Positions 7,086 through 16,377 are shown, counted from the stretch's first letter. The stretch: DNA of 54,523 bases from SAR116 cluster bacterium AG-313-A07 (GCA_003284265.1 QBVV01000009.1:1-54523); one strand, 5' to 3'. Program-made: numbers and translations. Notes: a model not told the origin generated them from the sequence alone.

Positions 7086-10000
7086 ATGGAAACAACCAGC
7101 TCTTACACACTCGGCATTGATATTGGCGGTACCTTTACCGATCTCGTCGCCCTAAATTTATCAACTGGATTGTGTGAAACAGAGAAAGTTCTCACAACTC
7201 CAGAGAGCCCTCAAATGGGCGTAAAAAATGGTTTAATCAAACTGCTCCCAAGAATAGGAGGTGGAGAAAACATATCGCGTGTAGTCCATGCGACAACACT
7301 CTTTAGCAATTCAGTGATTGAACGTAAGGGGTCAAAAACCGGCTTAGTTACCTCTAACGGGTTTAAGGACACTTTAGAACTTCGTCGTGAGCGTAAGTAC
7401 GACATCTACGACCTATTTCTAACTTTTCCTCAACCCTTAGTTTCACAGGACTTAAGATGCGAGGTTCCAGAACGTATAGCTAGTACAGGAAAAATTATTA
7501 CTAAACTCGATGAAGCCGGCCTCATCCAGACCATATCGAAACTTAAAAAACAAGGCGTTACATCAATCGCCATATCTTTCGTCAACTCTCACATTAATCC
7601 CGTTCATGAGCAATTAGCGGGTCAGTTGATTTCTTCTCATTTTCCAGGATTAGCTACTACTTTATCCTCTGATATTAGTCGTGAACCCGGAGAATTCGAG
7701 AGAACATCTAGTGCCGTAATAAATGCGTTTATAAAACCTCTAGCAAGTGAATATATCAACCAACTGCATAACGTTTTACAAAATTCAAATATTCAAGCAT
7801 CTTTGATGTTAATGCTTTCTAATGGTGGATTGACCCATTTACAGGAAGCCAAAAGGGTACCAGTCCAATTACTGGAATCGGGCCCAGCTGCTGGCGCGTT
7901 GTCTGCGGCACTGATAGGCGGAAAAGCAGGAGAGAATAGACTACTTGCGTTTGATATGGGTGGAACAACTGCGAAGTTAGCTATTGTCGATGATGGAAAT
8001 CCCGAAGTGTCCTTCTCTTTTGAGGCTGCCAGGGAACGCCGCTTCGCACCTGGCAGCGGTCTACCTGTCTGTATAACGACTGTAGAATTAGTTGAGATAG
8101 GAGCGGGCGGGGGCAGCATAGCCAGAAAAGATAGTCTAGGACTTCTTAAAACAGGTCCGGAGAGTGCCGGCTCTGTTCCTGGTCCTGTTTGTTACGATCG
8201 GGGAGGGGCTGATCCGACGGTAACAGATGCAGACTTACTCCTTGGATATTTAGATGCCTCTGGTTTTTCAGAGGGTTCTCTAAGCATAAATTCTTCAAAA
8301 TCCGCTGCAGCGTTGGAAAAGCTCGGGAATCAGTTTGAAATATCACCCAGTGAAATAGCATTGGGTATTCATGAGGTAGTTTGCGAAAACATGGCGATGG
8401 CCGCGCAAGTCCATTTAGCAAAAAAAGGACGCGACCCCAGAGACTATACACTTTATGCAACTGGCGGTGCCGCTCCCGTTCACGCATGCGCCATAGCAGA
8501 TCGGCTTGGAATTAGAAGAGTTATCATTCCCCCTGCTGCCGGTGTTGGATCTGCCTTAGGACTAACTCTAGCTCCAGCTCGAGTGGATAGAAGCATAAGT
8601 ATCGGAAAAGTTTTAAGCGATATAAAACCGCTCGAATTAGAAAACTTATTTTCTGAACTAGAAGACGAAGCCGATTTAGTCATATTAGAATCTATAAAAA
8701 CATCTAATATTTCGAGACGTCGTTTAGCTGAGTTACGGTATTCTGGACAAGGAGCGGTTCTGGTAGTCGATATTACAAAGGCATTTTCTTCGGACGTTCC
8801 CTTGCAGGCTATAAACGATGCATTTAATGAAACGCATCAAAAAGCTTATGGACGCTATTTTAATGCTACCCCTGTGGAGTTTATTACGGCAAGAGTAGAA
8901 GCCCAGGCTGCAACGATAATAGACGAATTGCAACCAAAGTTAAGCACCCCAATAAAAGTTGACGTTTCGAACAAGGACCGAGAAATTTTATTACCGGGAA
9001 ATGGGTCGTACAAGAAGGTAAATGTTTTTCAGAGAAACGCTCTGAATCATGGTCAAAAAATCACAGGGCCCGCCCTCATAGAGGAAGGCCAATCTACAAC
9101 AGTACTGCCAGAAAATACAAATATCGAAGTCGACCCTGTCGGTAATTTAATTATTGAAATAATTGATATTAAAAAAGAAAATAAATTCTCTTCAACTCAG
9201 ATAGATAACCCAATTCACCTGGAAATACTTTGGAACAAGGTCATTGCGGCAGCAGATGAAGCTGCCGCGTCTCTGCTCCGCTCCTCTTTCTCCACCGTGG
9301 TCAGAGAATCATATGATTTCTCTTGTGTAATAACTGACGCTACTGGAAATTCTCTAGCGCAAGCCTCCGATAGTATCCCTTCATTTATCGGTACTCTGCC
9401 AGATACGGTCAAGCATTTCATTAACCATTTTTCATCAGAAAACTTATCTCCAGGCGATGTATTAATAACCAATGACCCATATTTCGGCACAGGACATTTA
9501 CCAGACATAAGCGTTTGTAAACCACTGTTTAATGGAGAGAAATTAATTGGGTTTTCGGCAAGTACCGCACACGCTCCCGATATAGGGGGTAAAATAAGAT
9601 CTCCAGAGCCTAGGGAAGTCTATGAGGAAGGCCTTCAAATACCTATGTTGAAGCTGGTCAGTAATGGCACAGTAAATGAAACATTAATGACCATACTACG
9701 GAAAAATGTCCGCGTAGCAGATCAGGTAGAAGGGGACTTAGAGGCTCAAATTAGTGCACTCGGTATAATGGAAAAGCGAATAAATGATATTCTAAATGAC
9801 TATCAACTCAGGGATTTATCCGAATTATCCAAAGCGGTCTGTCGAAGGACAGAACTTGCCACCCGACAAGAGATAACCAATCTTCCAGACGGCACATATA
9901 AGGCATCAGTTGCTACTGATGGACTTTCGGAACAACCAATTGAAATAATGGTTGAAATAACAATCAAGGAAGATACCGTAACAGTTGATTTCTCTGGGTC

Positions 10001-10745
10001 CTCACAACAAGTCGCCAAAGCAATCAATTGTCCCCTCTGCTACACGCGAGCAATGACGTCCTACGCCATCAAATCCGCTTTAGCTCCTGAGCTTCCAAAT
10101 AACGACGGGGCACTAAGGGCTATAACGGTTGTTGCGCCAGAAGGAAGCATAGTGAACCCTCAACACCCAGCATCAGTTGGAAGCCGTGTTCTAACGGGTC
10201 ACTATATTCCAGCACTTATAATGGATGCATTATCAAAGGTTGCTCCCCAACGTGTTTTGGCAGGTGCAGGTTCTCCCATCTGGTGCGTGAATATTAGCGG
10301 AACCAACGAAAAAGGAATCCCAATTACCGGTTTGTTTTTCTTCAATGGAGGAATGGGCGCTTCGGCACAAGCTGATGGGCTATCCTGTGTCAGCTGGCCC
10401 TCAAATATTTCATCTACATCCGCAGAAGAAATAGAAAATCGCCTTCCTGTGCGTATTTTAAAAAGAGCATTGAGGAAAAACTCTGGAGGGATAGGAAAAC
10501 ACAATGGCGGTGATGGGCAAATTGTTGAATTAGAATATACGGGGGTAACAGACGGTGTCTTAGCATTTTTAGCCGACCGTATTAAAACGCCAGCTAAAGG
10601 TTTATCTGGAGGGGGTGACGGGGCTATGGGCATTCTTAAAATAAACGGTCAAGTCATTGACCCCAAAATGCAACATATTATTCCACCGGGAAGCCTGATC
10701 ACTCTAGCAACTCCAGGTGGTGGTGGTTACGGAACTAGTTTATGA
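7086..10745 (+). CDS. Hydantoinase/oxoprolinase family protein, natural HyuA-HyuB fusion
   Basis: One 1219-residue protein combines both subunits of the ATP-dependent hydantoinase/oxoprolinase family. Residues 8-690 are HyuA-like: the first phosphate-binding motif G-I-D-I-G-G-T-F-T-D is at 10-19 and a second actin-like motif (A-F-D-M-G-G-T-T-A-K) near 289. Residues from about 705 are HyuB-like, beginning N-P-I-H-L-E-I-L-W and including N-D-P-Y-F-G-T-G-H-L-P-D. The layout and length match eukaryotic-type 5-oxoprolinase (about 1290 residues); in bacteria the parts are more often two genes. Relatives open 5-oxoproline, N-methylhydantoin or hydantoin rings, or carboxylate ketones such as acetophenone, using ATP. 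It stands alone on the plus strand, facing a racemase-like gene 16 bases away. The substrate is open. Confidence 0.9.
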   Translation: METTSSYTLGIDIGGTFTDLVALNLSTGLCETEKVLTTPESPQMGVKNGLIKLLPRIGGGENISRVVHATTLFSNSVIERKGSKTGLVTSNGFKDTLELRRERKYDIYDLFLTFPQPLVSQDLRCEVPERIASTGKIITKLDEAGLIQTISKLKKQGVTSIAISFVNSHINPVHEQLAGQLISSHFPGLATTLSSDISREPGEFERTSSAVINAFIKPLASEYINQLHNVLQNSNIQASLMLMLSNGGLTHLQEAKRVPVQLLESGPAAGALSAALIGGKAGENRLLAFDMGGTTAKLAIVDDGNPEVSFSFEAARERRFAPGSGLPVCITTVELVEIGAGGGSIARKDSLGLLKTGPESAGSVPGPVCYDRGGADPTVTDADLLLGYLDASGFSEGSLSINSSKSAAALEKLGNQFEISPSEIALGIHEVVCENMAMAAQVHLAKKGRDPRDYTLYATGGAAPVHACAIADRLGIRRVIIPPAAGVGSALGLTLAPARVDRSISIGKVLSDIKPLELENLFSELEDEADLVILESIKTSNISRRRLAELRYSGQGAVLVVDITKAFSSDVPLQAINDAFNETHQKAYGRYFNATPVEFITARVEAQAATIIDELQPKLSTPIKVDVSNKDREILLPGNGSYKKVNVFQRNALNHGQKITGPALIEEGQSTTVLPENTNIEVDPVGNLIIEIIDIKKENKFSSTQIDNPIHLEILWNKVIAAADEAAASLLRSSFSTVVRESYDFSCVITDATGNSLAQASDSIPSFIGTLPDTVKHFINHFSSENLSPGDVLITNDPYFGTGHLPDISVCKPLFNGEKLIGFSASTAHAPDIGGKIRSPEPREVYEEGLQIPMLKLVSNGTVNETLMTILRKNVRVADQVEGDLEAQISALGIMEKRINDILNDYQLRDLSELSKAVCRRTELATRQEITNLPDGTYKASVATDGLSEQPIEIMVEITIKEDTVTVDFSGSSQQVAKAINCPLCYTRAMTSYAIKSALAPELPNNDGALRAITVVAPEGSIVNPQHPASVGSRVLTGHYIPALIMDALSKVAPQRVLAGAGSPIWCVNISGTNEKGIPITGLFFFNGGMGASAQADGLSCVSWPSNISSTSAEEIENRLPVRILKRALRKNSGGIGKHNGGDGQIVELEYTGVTDGVLAFLADRIKTPAKGLSGGGDGAMGILKINGQVIDPKMQHIIPPGSLITLATPGGGGYGTSL

Positions 10746-10761
10746 GCATAATGGCTAGAAG

Positions 10762-11934
10762 CTAAGCCGCTTCATCTTCATTTATTACAACAGTAGGCAT
10801 ACGGTTACTGAGGGTTAACATAGTCTCAAGTTCGCTGGTGTTGAACCAGCTAGAGTATTCACTCATGTGTATGCATTCGTCTCCCGACTGCCCAATGATA
10901 GTAATAGTATCGCCTAGATTGATTTCAGTATCATCTGGTATTTCAAGGGTCAAATGCTCTAAAGAAACTCCTAAGACTCCCAAACGCTTACCCTTGAATA
11001 AAACTACAGGCTTTTTACCGTTAAGAGACGAACGGTTTCCGTCGTTTAGGCCAAATGGAACTACACATGTCCTAGAAAAAGATCTATTGATATGATACCC
11101 ACCTGTCCCTATGGCTGGTCCATTTTCATGATCCGCGATGTGTATTACCCGCGTCTTTATATTTTTACATACGGGGAGGAATTCCTTTATCTCACCTAAA
11201 GATGAATTAACGGACGGCAACCCGTATAGAATATGGCCAGGACAAATTGCACTACATTGATCTTTCCATCTCACCGTAATCGCGGAACTTGCTAACGCCT
11301 GGGTTATAGGAATTTCATATCCACGTTTCTCTAGTTCTGAGACCAGATTATAAAATAACGATAGTCTTTTTTCAGCAAATTCCATTCCACGATCATTTTT
11401 GAAAGATAGATGAGTATATAGGCCCTGTATCCATATATTTTTTAATTTTGACACTCTTTCTATAAAGGTGACTGCATTGTTCAAACTGACCCCTAAGCGG
11501 CCCATGCCACAATCAACTTTGACAAATAAAGGTATTTTTTTATCGGAATGAAGTGAATTAGCTGCAGCATCTGCCGCATTCGCGGCCTCCATATTATATA
11601 TGGTAGGAATTAGGTTTGCCTCAATCAGCTGTAGCATTCCGGAAGGTAATGATCCTCCTAACATTATAATAGGGGTGTTAATACCCGCCTTTCGAAGAGC
11701 TTTTGCATCGGAAAAAGATCCGGTGGTTAACATGTCAACCCCAGCTTCCTGTAAAATCTTGCAAACTGGAAAAATACCATGGCCATAGCCATTAGCCTTA
11801 ACCGAAGCAATCACCTTTACCTCTGGATTAATACGCTTTCTTATTTGTACTAAATTGTGATGCAGTGCGTGCGCATCCAACTCCATCCAAGTCGGATGCG
11901 AAGCAAATAGACTATCAACATCGCCATTAGACAT
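10762..11934 (-). CDS. Alanine racemase homologue with altered active site
   Basis: A 390-residue fold-type III PLP protein with both alanine racemase domains: an N-terminal barrel with the PLP lysine Lys46 (V-K-A-N-G-Y-G-H-G) and a C-terminal beta domain. Two hallmark residues are changed. The arginine that contacts the PLP nitrogen (R-P-G-X3-Y-G in the family) is Cys231 (C-P-G-H-I-L-Y-G). The second catalytic base, Tyr of G-Y-X-D-G, is Leu296 (G-L-N-D-G). The usual C-M-D-Q stretch near 324 is S-L-E-H. It may be a racemase of another amino acid or an enzyme of other chemistry. It is convergent with the fused hydantoinase and lies at the head of a separate minus-strand group. Confidence 0.82.
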   Translation of the reverse strand: MSNGDVDSLFASHPTWMELDAHALHHNLVQIRKRINPEVKVIASVKANGYGHGIFPVCKILQEAGVDMLTTGSFSDAKALRKAGINTPIIMLGGSLPSGMLQLIEANLIPTIYNMEAANAADAAANSLHSDKKIPLFVKVDCGMGRLGVSLNNAVTFIERVSKLKNIWIQGLYTHLSFKNDRGMEFAEKRLSLFYNLVSELEKRGYEIPITQALASSAITVRWKDQCSAICPGHILYGLPSVNSSLGEIKEFLPVCKNIKTRVIHIADHENGPAIGTGGYHINRSFSRTCVVPFGLNDGNRSSLNGKKPVVLFKGKRLGVLGVSLEHLTLEIPDDTEINLGDTITIIGQSGDECIHMSEYSSWFNTSELETMLTLSNRMPTVVINEDEAA

Positions 11935-11946
11935 ATTTTTCTATTT

Positions 11947-12711
11947 CTAATTCTTAAATTCTAACACAGAGTCATAAACCGGTAACCTAACAACATTTTG
12001 ATTCTCTAGAGAGGTAAAGACCAAAGCTCCAAACATAGAGCTCCTATTACCAAGATCTGAAGCCGACTCTCCATAACGGTCACGATATTGAGCTGGTGAG
12101 CAGATGGTAATAAGAATATCAGCAGTGGCCACAGCGCCAACACCATTGGTTAGCATTTCTACTTCACTACCAACCAAATCTGCATAATTCTTGGCTGTTT
12201 CAGTAACGGTAGTTGTGACTACTACCATTTCTGCCACCGCTGTAATTTTATTTTTATGGCTTTGCCACTCTTTTCTCCAGACAAGTTCAGGCGTGCCATG
12301 CTCACAGAAATAAACACGCCCCTCTGGGAAAACATCCGGCCGCACAGATACCGTTCTAAATTTGGCATCGACCATAGTTCCATCAATTTCGACGGGTCGG
12401 CTAAAAGACCGTGGGGGCTCACCATCCATCCCAAGCTCTTTCAGCTTCTTAAATGTTAAGTCAACATCCTCGCTCTTGAAGACCAGACCATTGATCCCCA
12501 AGGGAGCAGTCAGCAAATCAGCGCGCTTCGTCTCACCGCCTTCAGGAACCCCTATCAACTCTAAGTAATCCGTTTCAAATATCATTAAGTGATTTATTGA
12601 ACCAAGCGTATGAAATCCACGCGGTGTTGTAGTAAAACCAAGATTGCCAAATTCTATCTCAGCAGCATCCATATCTGCTCTAACATTAATAACAACATGA
12701 TCTAATTGCAT
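11947..12711 (-). CDS. VOC superfamily, glyoxalase-like protein
   Basis: A 254-residue protein that begins L-D-H-V-V-I-N-V-R, the first strand of a vicinal-oxygen-chelate fold. A second, weaker repeat begins near 155, so it has the two-module layout of the glyoxalase-like domain family. Candidate metal ligands are His4 and a Glu in the segment L-M-I-F-E-T-D-Y-L-E-L-I-G. The start at 12711 follows GAGAGG; fifteen upstream codons were left out because they overlap the end of the preceding gene. That gene, a luciferase-like enzyme, ends 13 bases upstream, so the two are probably co-transcribed. Function could be dioxygenase, isomerase or lyase; I cannot choose. Confidence 0.75.
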   Translation of the reverse strand: MQLDHVVINVRADMDAAEIEFGNLGFTTTPRGFHTLGSINHLMIFETDYLELIGVPEGGETKRADLLTAPLGINGLVFKSEDVDLTFKKLKELGMDGEPPRSFSRPVEIDGTMVDAKFRTVSVRPDVFPEGRVYFCEHGTPELVWRKEWQSHKNKITAVAEMVVVTTTVTETAKNYADLVGSEVEMLTNGVGAVATADILITICSPAQYRDRYGESASDLGNRSSMFGALVFTSLENQNVVRLPVYDSVLEFKN

Positions 12712-12724
12712 TATTTTTGCCTCT

Positions 12725-13594
12725 CTATCTAACCTCTGCCATTTTTTTAATAGCATTCATGTGGGCCTCTAAATTTTCTAAATCTGATTCTGCGGTGCGA
12801 AACGTTAATTCATTAACACCCATTCTTTCCCATTTTTCCATAATTGATCGCCATTCATCAGGTCCAGAGCCTTGGTTAGCAAATACTGTAGCATTCACTC
12901 CTAAACTATCTGGCTCGCGGCCTGCCTCAGCTGCTGCCTGGCGATAAGTTGAGATCATAGCGTGAGCTTCATCACCTGGATCTTGCCGTGGATACATAAA
13001 CCAGCCATCGCCAACGCGCGCTGCACGTCGAACTGCCACCTCTTTCATCGCACCAATCCAAACTGGTATTGGTCTCTGAATTGGTTCTGGGTTAATACCC
13101 GCACTATCGAAATTATGAAAATCTCCTCTGTATTCTACGACACGTTGAGACCAAAGTTCGCGCATCACGTCTATCTGCTCACTAAAACGCTTGGCCCGAT
13201 TTCCGAATGGCATCCCAAGCCCATCATATTCGACTTTATTCCAGCCCAAACCAACACCTAACCGCAAACGGCCACCTGACAATAGATCAACCTCAGCGGC
13301 TTGCTTGGCAACGAGAACCGCTTGCCTCTGAGGCAATATCATCACTGCCGTTCCCAAACCTATTCTATTTGTAACTGCGGCTGCGTAACCCATTAGCACC
13401 ATAACTTCATGAAACATGAAATCACGAGTATAGTTTCCAGCAAAACTGGCACCACGTGGTGCTTCTTCTCCAAGTACGTGGTCTACAAATGTTACAAAGT
13501 CATATCCAAGGTCTTCAGCAGATTGCATAAAATCTTTTATTTTTGATGGGTCAGTTCCAATTTCTGTTTGGGGGAAAGAAAGACCTAATTTCAT
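12725..13594 (-). CDS. Luciferase-like (LLM class) F420/flavin-dependent oxidoreductase
   Basis: A 289-residue (alpha/beta)8 barrel of the bacterial luciferase-like family. It starts M-K-L-G-L-S-F-P-Q-T-E-I-G-T-D, and has V-D-H-V-L-G, an A-V-M-I-L-P-Q-R-Q segment and the G-R-L-R-L-G-V-G-L-G-W cofactor-binding motif, with P-I-P-V-W-I-G-A further on. These features match the F420-dependent subfamily, though FMN cannot be excluded by eye. It precedes the VOC protein by 13 bases and follows an enoyl-CoA hydratase by 67 bases, all on the minus strand. A role in an oxidative degradation pathway is inferred from this setting; the substrate is unknown. Confidence 0.84.
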   Translation of the reverse strand: MKLGLSFPQTEIGTDPSKIKDFMQSAEDLGYDFVTFVDHVLGEEAPRGASFAGNYTRDFMFHEVMVLMGYAAAVTNRIGLGTAVMILPQRQAVLVAKQAAEVDLLSGGRLRLGVGLGWNKVEYDGLGMPFGNRAKRFSEQIDVMRELWSQRVVEYRGDFHNFDSAGINPEPIQRPIPVWIGAMKEVAVRRAARVGDGWFMYPRQDPGDEAHAMISTYRQAAAEAGREPDSLGVNATVFANQGSGPDEWRSIMEKWERMGVNELTFRTAESDLENLEAHMNAIKKMAEVR

Positions 13595-13661
13595 AAATTT
13601 TCTCCTTATTGCCTCAGCTAAACCTCGTTTGTATCTTTATCACAAAAAAGATTAAGCGTTT

Positions 13662-14456
13662 CTAATCACCTTTTAGGTTTGCTCGCTTCTTTTCACGGTA
13701 TGCCAAAGCTGCCACCGGATGATCATCCGTAGATTGGGCCAAAAGAAATTGATCTACATCCGAATGCATAATCGCTTTATCTAAAGCAGTTGCGTAACTA
13801 TTAATGCTCTGTTTAATCATTTGAGCAGCTATATGAGGTTTTCCAGCGTAAAAATCTGCCCACTCGTAGGTTTTTTCCATCAACTTTTCCTGTGAAACGA
13901 TTTCATCCAAGATTCCCCAATCAAATAACTTTTCACCGGTAATTCGTTCCCCTCCAACCATTAACCTCTTGGCCCTCGCTGGCCCGACCAAGCTGACACA
14001 TAAAGGCATCGCCTTCCACATTAAGTTCAAACCTAAATCAACTTCAGGAAAAAATAACAGGCTGTCTTTTGTCCCCAATCTAAAATCCATAGCCATTGCC
14101 AGGCAACCACCGCCGCCAGCGGCGGCCCCATTCCATGCTGAAATTGTAATTTGATCCATCTCTAATATTGCCTGGATCGCCCTTTCTCCAACTCTACGGC
14201 GTCTCCTTCGCTTTATTAACGGTCCGGAATATCCTGCCCCAGGGTCACCTAGATCAGCACCAGCACAAAAATTCTTTCCAATCCCGGTGAAAACTACCAC
14301 TTTAGTGTCAATGTCATCACGAAAAGATAATGCCGCTGCTTCTATCTCATAAATTAAATCATAATTTAAGGCATTTGCCCGATTGGGCCTGTTGAAACTC
14401 ACCGTTGCTATTTCGCCCCGGCGCTCAATAATGAGATTATTATAATTAATATCCAC
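13662..14456 (-). CDS. Enoyl-CoA hydratase/isomerase (crotonase) family protein
   Basis: A 264-residue crotonase. The oxyanion-hole segments are visible as F-C-A-G-A-D-L and A-W-N-G-A-A-A-G-G-G-G-C-L-A, and the first catalytic glutamate position is Glu in F-F-P-E-V-D-L-G-L. The second glutamate position is not conserved, so it may be an isomerase or another crotonase reaction rather than a normal hydratase. A basic patch, K-R-R-R-R-R-R at about 82-88, is unusual for the family. The gene lies 20 bases downstream of a luciferase-like monooxygenase gene and 67 bases upstream of another, suggesting breakdown of a CoA-linked or ring substrate. Confidence 0.84.
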   Translation of the reverse strand: MDINYNNLIIERRGEIATVSFNRPNRANALNYDLIYEIEAAALSFRDDIDTKVVVFTGIGKNFCAGADLGDPGAGYSGPLIKRRRRRRVGERAIQAILEMDQITISAWNGAAAGGGGCLAMAMDFRLGTKDSLLFFPEVDLGLNLMWKAMPLCVSLVGPARAKRLMVGGERITGEKLFDWGILDEIVSQEKLMEKTYEWADFYAGKPHIAAQMIKQSINSYATALDKAIMHSDVDQFLLAQSTDDHPVAALAYREKKRANLKGD

Positions 14457-14476
14457 TTTAATCAGACCTCAAAATT

Positions 14477-15556
14477 TCAGTTTTTAAATCCCGGTGCTAT
14501 TTCACTTGCAAATCGTTGCATCGTAATTTTCCTTAAATCTGCCGGCCAACCCTCACGCGCACAGTTGAGAATAAAATGATTAAAACCAAGGTCCCTATAT
14601 TCTTCTAATTTCCCTGCAATTGTGCTAGGCGAACCAATTAACTGATTATCCAGGAACCCATCTAAATTTGCTGGATCGGCCATCTTTCTTAAATTTCCAA
14701 ATGTCTTTGAGAACTGTTTATATCCCTCAATATCTTTCCAATGGTCCGCATCAGCCTCATAATGATCTGCTTGAAGAGCAAAAAATGATGCCATATATCC
14801 CCTCGCCGTCTCGCGAGCTTCTTCATCGCTATCGGCCACAACACAATTGGTTGAAATTGGTCGATCCCCGGAGGAAACAAAACCTACTTCATCAGCCCTT
14901 TCCTGCCATCCCTGCGTAACTTTTTGTAACATGTGAGGCGGAAATTGGGTGTTTAATAAAATTGGCATGCCCATATCTGCATTTCCAGCGGCACTCTCTC
15001 TACTCCCAACCGCTCCATAAAAATGGATTTTGGATCGATTGGGCTTCGGTCTTACGGCTACTCTCCTACCAACTTTATAGAACTGACCGTCAAAATCAAA
15101 AGGCTCTCCAGATAATGCATGGTTGATAATTTCAATCGCTTCTTTGAAGCGCTCTTTTGCAGATGACATATCAATATCGTAGGCATCATATTCTATTTTG
15201 GCTGTTCCGCGGCCAAATGCCAGGTGAAGGTCACCTTTACAAAAGTGACTAAGCATGGATATCTCCTCGGCTAGTCGCAAGGGATTATACCAAGGTAAAA
15301 CCAAAACACAGGACCCCAAAGATAATCCGGGGAATGCCGCCGCCAGATGAGACATTACAACTGTCGGGCTAGGGGTGGGGAAATAGTCAGTAAAATGATG
15401 TTCCAAAACCCAGGCGCAGTCGTACCCTAGATCATAACCTAATTTGCAATCTGCCAACATTTGAGAATACCGTTCTTCGTCAGTTCCACATTGTTTTGTC
15501 GTTGCAGTGGCCGCTGCCGTAAACCCAAATTTCAGACTCAGACATTTTTTTGTCAC
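14477..15556 (-). CDS. Luciferase-like (LLM class) flavin-dependent monooxygenase
   Basis: About 359 residues of a luciferase-like barrel enzyme, with W-V-L-E-H-H-F-T-D-Y near the N-terminus, P-W-Y-N-P-L-R-L-A-E-E-I and A-F-G-R-G-T-A-K-I-E-Y-D-A. The E-H-H-F and P-L-R-L-A-E-E segments place it with LuxA-like monooxygenases rather than the F420 group seen at 12725. I chose the GTG at 15556 because GGGGAG lies six bases upstream; an in-frame ATG at 15577 would add seven residues. The protein heads the minus-strand group with the crotonase, the second luciferase-like enzyme and the VOC protein. A flavin reductase partner is not visible nearby. Confidence 0.8.
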   Translation of the reverse strand: MTKKCLSLKFGFTAAATATTKQCGTDEERYSQMLADCKLGYDLGYDCAWVLEHHFTDYFPTPSPTVVMSHLAAAFPGLSLGSCVLVLPWYNPLRLAEEISMLSHFCKGDLHLAFGRGTAKIEYDAYDIDMSSAKERFKEAIEIINHALSGEPFDFDGQFYKVGRRVAVRPKPNRSKIHFYGAVGSRESAAGNADMGMPILLNTQFPPHMLQKVTQGWQERADEVGFVSSGDRPISTNCVVADSDEEARETARGYMASFFALQADHYEADADHWKDIEGYKQFSKTFGNLRKMADPANLDGFLDNQLIGSPSTIAGKLEEYRDLGFNHFILNCAREGWPADLRKITMQRFASEIAPGFKN

Positions 15557-15745
15557 CCCTAACTCCCCTTCTTCCATCACTTTGTTTATAAATTAGCAAA
15601 GTAGTTGAAACTCACTTATAAAACTAAACATAATAAATTATCTTAGTCCTTCATATATCTGATCCAATCCTAAATTAACTCGTTAAACGCAAAGCTTTTC
15701 AAAATATCATGGTTTTCAAACTTTAAATTATTTGGAATATCGATA

Positions 15746-16339
15746 ATGGCAGTATCAATAGTGTCCAACTCGAAAAAACTAGGTGCACTTCATCTGGAGC
15801 AACTCAAGCAATTAATAACATATGCTCAAACAGAAGATGATGTTGAAACTATACTAAAAGCTTTCAGCGCTGCCGCAATTAAAACATTAGGCGACCCATC
15901 CGCAGCCAAAATACCTGGGAACCTAAAAAAAAATGAACATCAATTTTCGGTTGCTGGTTTCTTTCTGCATATCCCGCAAAGAAAAGAAAGCTGTCTCGTT
16001 GCGGAACAAGGATTTCCCGCGGAACAGCATAGACTATGTATACCGGACGATGTTGGACACCCCGGATGGGTAGCAAAACACAAAAAACCACTTCTACTAT
16101 CCAATACTGATGAACATTCCGACTTCAAACAAATTCTTAAGTCTGCGAGAATGGGATCGGCAATGTATAGTCCCATGTTCTCAAATGGACATTTTATTGG
16201 ACAATTCATTACTGCTTCTCAAGCCAGGCAAACTTATCGAATTCAAGATCATGAAATTCATCAAGTATATACCAGTTGCGCAAACTTGGTATTCAATGCA
16301 CTAAATGGTTCATCAATACTAAAGCCCCATCCCGAGTAG
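15746..16339 (+). CDS. Stand-alone GAF-domain protein
   Basis: A 197-residue soluble protein made almost wholly of one GAF-like sensory domain: helical start (15-50), strand A-G-F-F-L-H-I, then C-L-V-A-E-Q-G-F, an H-P-G-W-V-A-K-H-K-K-P-L-L-L-S-N segment typical of GAF domains, and M-Y-S-P-M-F-S-N-G-H-F-I-G-Q-F. There is no kinase, cyclase, HTH or other output domain. GAF domains bind small molecules such as cyclic nucleotides or sense redox and light. It is transcribed alone, divergent from the monooxygenase gene, so it may act in trans. The ligand cannot be read from the sequence. Confidence 0.68.
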   Translation: MAVSIVSNSKKLGALHLEQLKQLITYAQTEDDVETILKAFSAAAIKTLGDPSAAKIPGNLKKNEHQFSVAGFFLHIPQRKESCLVAEQGFPAEQHRLCIPDDVGHPGWVAKHKKPLLLSNTDEHSDFKQILKSARMGSAMYSPMFSNGHFIGQFITASQARQTYRIQDHEIHQVYTSCANLVFNALNGSSILKPHPE

Positions 16340-16377
16340 ATTTTGGTGCGTGGACAAGACACTCATGTCAAAAGGTC

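Noticed and set aside
7793..8683. Several open frames of 60-115 codons antisense to the fused hydantoinase gene
   Set aside because: They have no ribosome-binding sites or recognisable domains and their sequences mirror the codons of the large gene.
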